Shown here: piece by piece, positions 11,561 through 22,256 of the stretch
Layout of the letters: each line of letters begins with the position of its first letter
Numbering within the stretch: the first letter of the stretch is position 1
Assembly: GCF_020379485.1 (NCBI RefSeq)
Contig: NC_063452.1
Location: 55,271,377-55,335,376, forward strand
Reading direction: 5' to 3'
DNA from: Brassica napus
Taxonomy: Eukaryota; Streptophyta; Magnoliopsida; Brassicales; Brassicaceae
DNA: 64,000 nt
Notes under the pieces: generated by a model
The model's input: the letters and a program-made list of their open reading frames with translations, nothing else
Told to the model about the DNA's origin: nothing
Database searches by the model: none
Translations under genes and position numbers: made by a program

Positions 11561-12739
11561 AGAACTTTTGTTCCGCAACTTCATTATGTTATGGAACATT
11601 GGCCCAAAACTACACTTCGTGTGTTAGTTTTTAACAAATTGGTTTGAGATTTCACATTATCTCTATATAAACCAATATTGCTACAACATTCGCCAGCCTT
11701 GCTATGATGTGTGTCAGCTTTTTGAAATTATCTATTAAACTTCTTTTAAGCAAGTTGCTTTCTGAAATTAATGTATAATTTCATATGAACATTTGGCTTT
11801 CTTAGTTCTTTTGCTCAATCACTTTCGTTTTATGTTCACAATTGTGAATATCATATGTTTTGTGATTTGCATATTTAACTTATTTGAAAGTTATTTTTTT
11901 ATGGCTCGTAGCCTTTGCTTGTGAGAGATAGATTTTACTGAAAATTTCCAATTTATCTATAGACCTAGTATATCAAATTAATTGATATACATGCAGCCGT
12001 TCTCTCATGCATAAAGAATCACAGCTCTTTGACTAATATATGATAAACATATAATTCATCAAAAGAAATTTTGTCATTGCAAAATTCTTTGAGCGTATGT
12101 TCTATGCCTTGATTTGTCTATAAGGAAACTCAAAGTTCCATGAAAGTATTCAACTCACTATAGACTTATATAGTGGTTTTACTAGGCATAGATAAATCTT
12201 CACATGAAGACGATCCAAGTGGATGACCATTTCCAATAGGTTTGTCGTCTCACTGGTTATATTTGTATAATAAAACATTTCATGATTATTTGAACATAAT
12301 CTTTCATCTTTAAATTTAGATTTATTCAAAAGAAAATATTTGAACACAATCTAAATATAGATTTGATTTATTCAAAAAATAAATATTTTATAATTATTTA
12401 GACACAATCTTTATATATATATTTATCTATATGGACACAATCTTAATATTTGGATTTATCCATTATAGATATTTGGACCCAATCATTAAATTTAGATTTA
12501 TCCAAAGGTATTAAGAAGCTTTGTCTTATAATATTTATCCAAAAAATATTATGAATTTAATCTTCAAAGATTTATTCAAAATTATATTGAACTCAATCTT
12601 TTAAGATTTGTCCATATTTTACAAGACTTATCTTATGAGTTTAAACTAAGTAACCCATTTATTGACTTGAAATCATTGACATCAATAGTCATTATTGAAT
12701 ATGTTCACAAAATACAAGGGGTAGTAATTATTGAGAACT

Positions 12740-12970
12740 CAATTCAAATAAGCGTTCTCAGAAGTCGTGTAAAGCATTCTTAAACGATAATAATCATTCT
12801 TGGAATCGCTAAAAAACGTTCTTGAACTTTTAATAGTTGTTCTCAGAATCGCAAAAAAGCATTCTTGAACTTTTAATAATTGTTCTCAGAATTGCACAAA
12901 AGCGTTCTTAAACTTTTTAATAGTCGTTTTTCAGAATTCGCCAAAAGGCCTTCTTAAACGCTATTTTTCT
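12740..12970 (-). repeat. imperfect tandem repeats in the copia leader
   Basis: About four to five copies of a 45-48-bp unit (CGTTCTTGAACTTTTAATAG then TTGTTCTCAGAATCGCA) are arranged head to tail. The same array recurs at about 15390-15570 in copy 2. The location just inside the 5' LTR side suggests an untranslated leader. Confidence 0.75.
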
Positions 12971-13182
12971 TTAAAAAATGAGATCGCGAGCCTTTCAGAG
13001 AATGTCGCATAAATCATTTTCTAAATATGATTCGTCTTTTTATTCCAAAACGTTCTAAAGAATAGCTAAAGAGCGTTCTTAGAACCGTTTCAGATTGATT
13101 TAAAAAACGTTTTTGTAAAACTTTTTTATAAAATCGTTTTAAAAATATTGTTCGCAATATTCAATCCGATTCAAGCAATAAG

Positions 13183-13286
13183 CATAACAACATAATTTTA
13201 CTCAGCCATTGGGCTTATAAAAATTTTCTATTCACATATCCAATTATTACTCATCCAATGTTAAGCTTATAATAATTGGTCCAACA
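13183..13286 (-). repeat. copia LTR copy 2, truncated (about 104 bp)
   Basis: Only the TGTTGG-side end of the LTR remains (TTTTACTCAGCC to TTGGTCCAACA), followed by ATCCCTCACATG, so this is the remains of the 3' LTR of a second minus-strand copy. The junction with copy 1's leader lacks the other 630 bp. Confidence 0.8.
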
Positions 13287-15809
13287 ATCCCTCACATGAA
13301 TAGAAATTACTCTAAACACTAAACTAGATAGACTATGACCGACTCTACAACTAGACCTAACACTAGACTAGACAGACGGACTTTCCGAGAGTATAAGCGA
13401 AAAACTAACTGTAGTAGCATTTTTCAGCTTTGAACTACTCATTGTTAGTATCTGCCGAATTTACTTTTCAGGTGGTGAACATGATGTCTTAAACCCCCCC
13501 CCCCCCAAAGTTTATGTAAACCGAATCAGCAGATATAACACAACTGGCTTTTCTCGTAGAGTTAAGTTCTCTATTGTGTTCATTTTGGCCGTGAACTTGT
13601 CTGGTTAGTCATGAGTGAACTTGGAGAGTATAGCCTGAAATTCATTCTCCTAGAAACGACCTCATTTCACACTCACTAGGTGATTGCCATGTGCACCTAC
13701 CATATACACAATAAAGTACCCTGTAATACTTTATATACATGTATATGAAGGTCATAGTCTTATCTCATTAAAAGCCAATGCTTAACCTTATCCTTACAGG
13801 AGCACTGTTATCATCTTGGGATATGGGTAGGTTTCAGTGCTTTTATCGGATTTTGTTTGATTTAGTTGTCCCTTTGAACCAACTTCTTGGGATCTCTAGT
13901 CACGTTAGTACGGTTTCCATCAAAAATCTTTTAATAATAGGCAATAAACCCATCCCCGTCAATGATTTTAATACTTAATCTCATGTTAAACCTTTGGTAA
14001 ATAATCCATAAGATTGTCAGCTGACGTTTTGAGATCACAGTTTCTAATGGTTTTATGTCGTCTTATATGATGAGGCTTACCATTATAGAGAATATCCAAT
14101 TCCCGAGCTATAGTCGATTGACTAAGCGTAGAGCTGAAATGGTTTCTCCGACAATGGAATATTTATAGGAGGTAGTACTATTACTTTTGCTAAGCACCTC
14201 CACATTTTTGGAGTTAGTACAACGACTTTTGCTAAGCACCCCCACACTTTGAAGTATTTGTATGAATTTACATAACCTTTTCAAAGTACATGGCTTTTTG
14301 CCAATGTTTGAATGTGGTAAGCAACGATCCCCTCACATTTCCTGAGTTAATTCAGGATCATGCATGCTTGCATTCATCCGTTAATAGTTTAGAACTTTTG
14401 TTCCGCAACTTCATTATGTTATGGAACATTGACCCAAAACTACACTTCATGTGTTAGTTTTTATCAAATTGGTTTGAAATTTCACATTATCTCTATGCAA
14501 AACAATATTGCTACAACATTCGACAGCCTTGCTACGATGTGTGTCATCTTTTTGAAATTATCTATTGAACTTCTTTTAAGCAAGTTGCGTTCTGAAATTA
14601 ATGTATAATTTCATATGAACATTAGGCTTTCTTAGTTCTTTTGCTCAATCACTTTCGTTTTATGTTCACAATTGTGAATACCATATGTTTTGTGATTTGC
14701 ATATTTGACTTACGTGAAGGTCTATTTTTATGGCTCGTAGCCTTTGCTTGTGAGAGAGAGATTTTATTCAAAATTTTCAATTTATCTATAGACCTAGTAT
14801 ATGAAATTAATTGATATACATGCAGTCGTTCTCTCATGCATAAAGAATCACAGCTCTTTGACTAATATATGATAAACATATAATTTATCAAAAGAAATTT
14901 TGTCATTGCAAAATTTTTTGAGCGTATGTTTTATGCCTTGAGTTGTCCATTAGGAAACTCAACGTTCCATGAAAGTATTCAACTCACTATAGACTTATAT
15001 AGTGGTTTTACTAGGCATAGACAAATCTTCACATGAAGATGATCCAAGTGGATGACCATTCTCAATTAGGGTTGTCGTCTCACTGGTCTTAAGAAAATAT
15101 TCCATAATCATTTGAATGCAATCTTTAATCCTTAGATTTAGATATATTCAAAAGAAATATTTTGTAATTATTTGGACACAATCTTTCAGATTTATCCATG
15201 ATTTCAAAGTTCAGTCCTACTAAACATATCGGGGTAAAGTCTGCTTATGTTGATCAGTACAACCAAAACTTGTGTAGGCTACGTTCCAAGTGTAAGACCA
15301 TTCCCAGTTAGGGTTGTCTCCTCACTGTATGAACTACCATTTACCCCATTAGTCATTGCTAATGATTGTCCTAGAATCCCCTAGTCGACGTTCTTGAACT
15401 TCTAATATTCGTCCTTAGAATCATTTTAAAGCGTTCTTGAACATTTAATATTTGTCCTCAGAATCGCATTAAAACGTTCTTGAACTTTTAATAGTTGTTC
15501 TCAGAATCGCACAAAAACATTCTTGAACTTTTCTAATAGTCGTTTTTCAGAATTCGCCAAACGGCCTTCTTAAACGCTATTTTTCTTTAGAAAATGAGAT
15601 CGCGAGCCTTTCAGAGAATGTTGCGTAAATCATTTTCTAAATATTATTCGTCTTTTTATTCCAAAACGTTATAGAGAAAGCTAAAGAGCGTTCATAGAAC
15701 CATTTCAGATCGATTTAAAAAGGTTTTATAAAATCGTTTTAAAAATATTGTTCGCAATATTCAATCCGATTCAAGCGACAAGCAGGAAGCAGATTTATTG
15801 AGTTAAGAT
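13287..15809 (-). mobile_element. copia interior, copy 2 (internally deleted)
   Basis: Closely repeats 8833-9715 (at 13287-14160) and then jumps to the equivalent of 11335 onward, so about 1.6 kb including the RT region is deleted. Integrase remnants (GGTGCTTAGC / CCCCCACACTTTG) and the leader repeats are kept. A 13-C run lies at 13494-13506, matching the 12-C run of copy 1. Confidence 0.8.
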
Positions 15810-16557
15810 TGTAGGACCGCGAAAATCCTGATTGAAAATTACGAAACAAAAGGCATATAAACGATAATATAAAGACTTACAACGTTTAAGAAATCGTAAG
15901 GAAATAGACGAATTCACGGAGTCGAGATTTGATCTATTTCCTTAACTCAATAAATCGTCCGTAATGTGTAACGGTTTTTTATGCGATTTTTTAATCCCAG
16001 GATACAACCGTGATGAGACTGTTTCACAACACCCGAAATAGAATCTACTAACTAACTACTACGATATACTCTCGAGACACTTACTCTAAAAAAGAAAAAT
16101 CTAAAGAGTATTTTTTTTTCTTTTCTAGTGAGGGAAAGTGAGAAGAGAGAGAGATCAATGTGATGGAATGAAATATTTGTTACTTAGATTATGAAGAGAT
16201 TAGTATTTATAAGAAAATTTAGCTTGGTCACCAAGCAAGTTAAACTTGGTAACCAAGTTGATTTGACTTGGCCACCAAGTTGACTTGACTTGGTCACCAA
16301 GGTGGCTTAGCTTGGTCACCAAGTTTGCTAACTTGATTGCCAAGTTTTTTTCTTAAGGCTTAAGCATTTTTTATCATGGTCCAAAACCAACAAATGAATC
16401 AATTTGCTCAGCTCATTTAGCTTGCAAAGTGAGTCCAAAATCTCCATATCTCTTCACATAACAACATAATTTTATTCAGCCATTGGGCTTATAAAATTTT
16501 TCTATTCACATATCCAATTATTACCCAGCCAGTGTTAAGCTTATAATAATTGGTCCA
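15810..16557 (-). repeat. copia LTR copy 3 (748 bp)
   Basis: Begins TGTAGGACCGCG and ends TTGGTCCA, where an inverted interior is fused instead of the final ACA. It contains CTTGGTNACCAAG palindromes at about 16221-16350. As the 5' LTR of copy 2 it should be followed by a primer-binding site, but the adjacent sequence is TTAACTCAATAAATCTGC on the minus strand, not an initiator-tRNA match. Confidence 0.8.
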
Positions 16558-17640
16558 AGAACCAAGAGTCTTAGAAGGATAAAGTGATGCAAACTGTATA
16601 TCTGAATCTAAGAACTCAAAATCTATGAGTGGATATGTCTTTACACTTGGAGGTGCAGTGATATCTTGGAAATCTCCCAAGTAAATATTATTGGCCAGAT
16701 TCGAAAGTAATCTGAGTTCATTGCTTTAGTCAAAAAGATGAAGAAGCAGAATGGCTTTATAATTTTGGAAGGTATTCCAATGTTGGAGAAACCACTCCAG
16801 CTACGCTTAGTCAATGAGCTATAGCTCAGGAGCTGGATACTCTCTATAATGGTAAGTCGCATCACATAAGACTGCGTAAAACCATTAGAAACTGTGATCT
16901 CAAAACGTCAGCTGACAACCTTATGGATTATTTACCAAAGGTTTAGCATGAGATTAAGTATTAAAATCATTGAAGGGGGATGTGTTTATTGCCTCTATTA
17001 AAGGATGTTTGATGGAAACCCTACCAACGTGACTGGAGATCCCAAGAAGTTGGTTCAAAGGGACAACTAAATCAAACAAAATCTGATAAAAGCACTGAAA
17101 CCTACCCATATCCCAAGATGATAGTATGTGCTCCTGTAAATTTAAGGTTAAGCATTGGCTTTTAATGAGATAAGACCATGACCTTCATATACATGTATAT
17201 AAAGTATTACATGGTACTTTATTGTGTATATGGTAGGTGCACATGGCAATCACCTAGTGAGTGTGAAATGGAGCCGTTTCTAGGATAATGAAGGTCAGGC
17301 TATACTCTCCAAGTTCACTCATGACTAATCAGGAAAGTTCACGGCAAAAATGAACACAATAGAGAACTTAACTCTACGAGAAAATGCAGCTGTGTTATAT
17401 CTGTTGACTCGGTTTACATAAACTTTCGGGGGGTTCAAGACATCATGTTCACCACCTGATAAGTAAATCCGACAGATATTAACAATGAGTAGTTCAAAGC
17501 TGAAAAATGCTACTACATCATATACAGTTAGTTTTTCGCTTATACTCTCGAAAAGTCTGTCTGTCTAGTCTATGTCTAGTTGTAGAGTCAGTCGTAGTCT
17601 ATCTAGCCTAGTTTTTAGAGTAATTCTATTCATGTGGGAT
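16558..17640 (+). mobile_element. copia interior 3' part, inverted copy
   Basis: Reverse complement of about 8833-9930: the same 74-codon shadow frame appears on opposite strands at 9620-9844 and 16641-16865 with few changes. The G run is 6 here against 12-13 in the other two copies. Runs into a plus-oriented LTR at 17641. Confidence 0.85.
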
Positions 17641-18064
17641 TGTTGAACCAATTATTATAAGCCTAATATGGGCTGAGTAATAATTGGATGTGTGAATAGA
17701 AAAATTTTATATGCCCAATGGCTGAGTAAAATTTTGATTTTATGTGAAAAGATATGAAGATTTTGGACTCACTTTGCAAGCTAAATGAGCTGAGAAAATT
17801 GATTAATTTATTGGTTTTAGACCCATGATGAAAAAGGCTTAAGCCTTAAGAGAAAACTTGGTAACCAAGTTGGCAAACTTGGCAATCAAGTTGGCTTGAC
17901 TTGGTCTCCGTCACACATTACAGACGATTTATTGAGTTAAGGAAAGAGATCAAATCTCGACTCCGTGAATTTCGTCTATTTTCTTATGTTTTTTAAACGT
18001 TTTTTATTATCGTTTTATATACTTTTGTTTCGTAATTTTCAGTCAGGATTTCCACGGTCCTACA
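17641..18064 (+). repeat. copia LTR copy 4 (plus orientation, internally deleted)
   Basis: Starts TGTTGAACCAATTATTATAAG directly after ATGTGGGAT and ends GGTCCTACA. About 300 bp are missing from the middle at GGTCTCCGTCACACATT (about 17905), where the palindrome cluster joins the distal part. Confidence 0.85.
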
Positions 18065-18093
18065 ATCTTAAATAATCTTTCATCTTGAGTAGT

Positions 18094-18524
18094 TTTTTTT
18101 TAGTGAGAGAAAGCTTGGATTTGTGTGTGTAGTGAGATGATGAATGTGTGGAATGAGATAATTGTATATTTAAGAGATCATGTAGTATTTATAAGAGAAT
18201 TTACCTTGGTCACCGAGCAAGTTAAACTTGGTAACCAAGTTGGCTAGAATTGGCCACCAAGTTGGCTTGACTTGGTCTCCAAGGTGGCTTAGCTTGGTTG
18301 CCAAGTTTTCTCTTAAGGCTTAAAAGCCTTTTTCATCATGGGTCTAAAACCAATAAATGAATCAATTTGCTCAACTCATTTAGCTTGCAAAGTGAGTCCA
18401 AAATCTTCGTATCTCTTCACATAAAATCAAAATTTTATTCAGCCATTGGGCTTATAAAATTTTTTTTATTCGCATATCCAATTATTACTCAGTCCATATT
18501 AGGCTTATAATAATTGGTTCAACA
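18094..18524 (-). repeat. copia LTR copy 5 (truncated)
   Basis: Matches LTR copy 1 from GTGAGAGAAAGCTTGG to TTGGTTCAACA, with the CTTGG/CCAAG palindrome cluster at about 18205-18310. The TGTAGGACC end is missing. Confidence 0.8.
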
Positions 18525-19221
18525 ATTGACGACGATAGATAGAGAGAGAGGAAGAAGAAGCAATCCCCTTTCTTTTATTTTATCCGGCAGTCAATTTGAC
18601 TTTTCTTTTTTAAACTAAAAAGCGAATGTCGTTATTACCGTATCGATAACTTTGACCAGGTAATGTAATAAAACTTTATTACTCTTCTAAGCCAGAGAGA
18701 GAGAGAAAAAAAAAAGGAAATTATTACACCAAGAGTCGCATTTCATCTTTTTATTACAGTGTAGGTCACTTTTCACTACTAGGACACTTTTTTTAAGTTT
18801 TCTTTGTTTCCTAACTCCTCTAGTTACGTCTTTAAACCAAACACCTAACTAAACTTGTAGTATTTAATATATTATATACTGTCTAGTTAAATGCTAGAGT
18901 TTGAACTAACTTAGAGATACTGTCTAATTGTTTATATTATTTTGTATTTTTAAGTTAATTCTCCCCTCTCCCCTCTCTCCCGTAACAAATTAGAGAAATA
19001 ACTAAATTTGCAGAAGGAGAAGAAAGGAAGAAAATGAGATTTGCTCATGCCAAAATCGAGAAGGAAGATACCGTCATAGCTCGTAATTCAAGCCGCCGCC
19101 GCCAACGTATCTCTGTCTTCCGATGCACGTAGTCCAATAGGAAAATTCCAGTAACAATCTGGCTAGGATGAATAAAAATCCTCATGAAGCAACTCAATGG
19201 TGACGCAGTCCAAGTGAGTTA

Positions 19222-19358
19222 GATCTGAGATTCTTTTTTTTTTGTTCTGGGTCATCAAAAAAATCTCAGTGTTGTTCCATCGGTGAGATGGATCTGAGAT
19301 TCTTTTTTTTTTGTTCTGGGTCATCAAAGAAATCTCAATGTTGTTCCATCAGTGGGTT
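19222..19358. repeat. 69-bp tandem duplication
   Basis: GATCTGAGATTC, a poly-T run, then TTGTTCTGGGTCATCAAA and TTGTTCCATC occurs at 19222 and again at 19291, with three or four differences. Non-coding. Confidence 0.85.
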
Positions 19359-20089
19359 ACTTTTCCCAAGAAAAGTCGTTATGTTCTCTTGTTTCCCCTG
19401 ATCTATAGATGCTAATCGATATCAAAGTTTCCAACTTTCTGTTGAGCTTTGATGATTTAGCTGATAATATATATGTTGATATAAAAGGTTATTGCTTTTC
19501 ATTTAGCTTTATGCTGTAATCCTGTGAATTTAATCAAGAAGCTTACATCTCAAATTCACATTCAGAAAGTGAAAATATTGGTAGATTCAATATTAGTATA
19601 CCTTGCTATCTTCTAGTTATTGATATGATTTGTGTTAAACTCCTTGAATTTCAGAACAATTTTTGTCTGCTTGTTTGATTGGGTTTTGAATAAAAACTGA
19701 GCAAAGCTTTTAATCTGCAAATCGTTAATTAGCTCCTCCTAGCAAGGTATGTCATATTTCAAAGTGTACCTCTTTGACTTTACCTAAACTTATGTCTCCG
19801 CAAATTCTTGTTCTTTCCTGTTCTTCTTCTATTTAACAGATATAAACTTGTCGTGTGTTTGATGCCACTTGTTAATTTGTGTGTTTTGCTTTTGCTTTTA
19901 TGTTTGTAAACATGATAACATGCAATTGAACGTTTCGAGGATCAAAATTCTCTAGCACAAGATGGAGGCAGTGGTAAGGGTGGCGTATTGGCCGAATGAT
20001 AGAAAGAATTCACCAGCTTGTTTTAGTTTCATGTATTCTGTAGAGTAATAGTAAATGAAACCAAGGCAAAATGCAATGTTATCTACATG

Positions 20090-21340
20090 TACACAATAAA
20101 CTAATGGGTTGTTGTCATTTAACCACCATAGAAATGTATGTACATAAAAACTTTGAGTTGCAAGTATCTGAGTTTTTAGTAGATTCTCATAGAGTAGAAA
20201 TATCATTTGATATATATATATATATATAGACTTAATATAGTCGACCAAAAACACAGTCCATATGTTACATACCTCCTATTGTACATGTGTACGCCATACT
20301 TTTATACATACACTATGTTTAGTAATTCTCTATGTATAGTACATTTAGCCAACACAAATTTAACCAATGATAATGACATATATCTACCAGTTTTTTAGCT
20401 AGTTAACCAAAAAGAATCACAACATTCGAGTTATCCAACAAAATTCACATGATGATGTACAATAAACTACTATTCATATGTACTCATGTGTTTTCTGTAC
20501 ATTGTTTTATGCTATCCACATGTACACCTATGTTCATGTACAATTATATTCATGTACATGTATTCCATTTTGAAATGGTGTTCTTTTATTTGAAAGGATG
20601 TTCTACTATATGTTCAAAACGAACATGTAACCCAAAGGAACAACAATCTGAGGAACATAACAAAAAAACTTAATTTTGTTTGCATCCGTCGAGCAAGATC
20701 TAAACACAAAAAAGTTTGAGACTTTAAGTGACATGTCTGACGTGAGAAGCATTTTCTTGTTCAACCTCACAACCGCGTCAACCTCATAAGACTCTTGATC
20801 GAAGAAAACAGTGGTGCATACACTAACCTTCTCCTTCTCGATGTTAACAAACATAGCAGAGACATAACATAATCAGTGGTGCATACACTAACCTTCTCCT
20901 TCGGGTACATCTGACACATTTTGCTCCATCAACTGCAAATATAAGAAATGAAAATGCATAAGATGAGAAACCGTGTACATGTAATTCAATGAACACAATG
21001 TATATATCTGAAGTGTACTTATATTTTATCGTGTACACAGTCCAGCTTCACATACCAAATGTGTATAACAAACTTACCAGACATTGATTGTGCAATATAC
21101 AATTGAACCGGTGTACATGTGATGTTTTGTGAAACATTATATATGTGGACATTGAAAAGTATGTGTGCACCTTGACTATTTTTTACCGTCCACATTATTG
21201 CAAATTGGAAATATATCTAACAAATTTATCAGGTGTACATGTGAATTCTTGCGCAAGTTAACTGGTGTACATACTAATTCTTGTACATGTGGATACTAAA
21301 CAATTTGTGTACGTAGATTCATGTACATATAAATATACCA
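20090..21340. repeat. TGTACA/CATGTACA-dense region
   Basis: More than a dozen copies of the palindrome TGTACA, many as GTGTACATGT or CATGTACA, fall within 1.25 kb (for example near 20094, 20280, 20520, 20545, 20970, 21113, 21233, 21262, 21285, 21325). They lie next to the repeat arm at 21395-21900 and probably belong to the same transposon. Confidence 0.6.
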
Positions 21341-21394
21341 GAATCTTCGTTTAATATTTAAACTATAATGATGTTTTTCATGTTTTAGATGTTC

Positions 21395-21900
21395 ATTTTA
21401 GATTAGAATGCATTTGCATACTAATCTTCATAAAGTAAGGGTTATATTGCATTGTTTGAAGTGTAGTCCGTAATTGAAAAGCAACCGTGGAAATCTACAA
21501 CTTGTAGGACCAAATTGTAGACAGTTAAAAGCTAAAGGATCAGTCGTGCAAATATAAGAAACTTGGTTTAGGAATGGATCCTTTCGAGGTTCGACAGATC
21601 GGATCGACCCCCGGTTCGGTTCGCCGATGGTTGGAGAGGAGGAAGGCACGGCTGAGCTTGACGAGCCAACGATTTGAAGTCGCGGAGGACGACGAAATGA
21701 GACGGCGCGGAGTTTGACGGTGACAACGGATTGCACTCGCCGTGAAGGAGGAGTTCGGAAACGGAGCCGGCGGCGGAGCTTCATCAGATTTCTCTGTCTA
21801 CTTTCATATAAGGCATAAACTGAGATTGAGATTCATGCTCGTGGAGAAGAAGAAAAAGGTCAAGGTGAAGAAGATGAAGATGAAGATTTGACCCTAAACT
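21395..21900 (-). repeat. dispersed repeat arm, inverted partner of 3240-3740
   Basis: In the minus sense it reads GCTCCGCCGCCGGCTC, GGCGAACCGAACCGGGGGTC, CCTAAACCAAGTTTC, TTTAGCTTTTAACTG and TATGCAAATGCATTC in the same order as the left copy. The 118-codon open frame across it (21784-21428) is repeat sequence. It stops about 350 bp before the PPR start codon. Confidence 0.7.
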
Positions 21901-22256
21901 ACTACTGTCTTTGTGAGAGAAGAAGATGACAAAAATCAAAAAGTTAATTAAATATAAAAAAACAAAAATAAAGTAAATTGGAATTTTTTTGTAGTTACCT
22001 TTAGTTAGTAAAAAAGAGATAAAAGTTACTTAAAACTATCTTACGAGCGATAAGTGATCTGTGATATAATAAAAAGTCAGAGAGTCACCTTGAGTGAAAA
22101 TAACTCAAAAAAAAGGACAGAAAGTTAAAATCTTTGATGAAGAAGATCCAAATCAAATTGGGGAGGATCAAAATCTAGGGTTCCGGCGAAAGCACTCGAC
22201 TTTCTTCTCCCGGATTAACAAAAAAAAAAAAAGAAACTCTCTCCTTTTCATCAATC

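Larger units (their letters stand above)
8833..13182 (-). mobile_element. copia interior, copy 1 (degenerate gag-pol)
   Basis: Reading right to left: a leader with GTTCTTGAAC-type tandem repeats (about 12740-12960), degraded gag-pol, integrase C-terminus (about 11560-11205), a reverse transcriptase start (10813-10571), and about 1.7 kb of heavily decayed sequence up to the polypurine tract. No primer-binding site matching the initiator-tRNA 3' end is visible. A 12-C run sits at 9046-9057. Confidence 0.75.
8102..18524. mobile_element. rearranged Ty1-copia cluster (one family, five LTR copies)
   Basis: LTRs of one family occur at 8102-8832 (-), 13183-13286 (-, truncated), 15810-16557 (-), 17641-18064 (+, internally deleted) and 18094-18524 (-, truncated). 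In coding sense the LTR starts TGTTGAACCAATTATTATAAG and ends GGTCCTACA, and the internal side has a polypurine tract ATGTGGGGGAT. Between them are two minus-strand interiors (8833-13182, and 13287-15809 with an internal deletion) and an inverted 3' interior (16558-17640). I infer two tandem copies that recombined, followed by an inverted partial copy. Every coding segment is broken, so the family cannot move from here. Confidence 0.85.
18525..21394. other. non-coding stretch with duplications and TGTACA motifs
   Basis: No gene recognised. It holds a pyrimidine-rich stretch (about 18960-18985), a 69-bp tandem duplication (19222-19358), a TA-rich run (20210-20230), a TGTACA-dense stretch (20090-21340) and a 29-bp direct repeat CAGTGGTGCATACACTAACC (about 20810 and 20872). 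The frame at 20606-20854 (minus, 82 codons) is open but unrecognised and overlaps one copy of the 29-bp repeat. Confidence 0.5.

Noticed and set aside
12740..12970. CRISPR-like array
   Set aside because: Units are imperfect, directly adjacent without unique spacers, in a plant retrotransposon leader.
20606..20854. 82-codon minus-strand gene
   Set aside because: No family resemblance; it overlaps a short direct duplication in a motif-rich repeat region.
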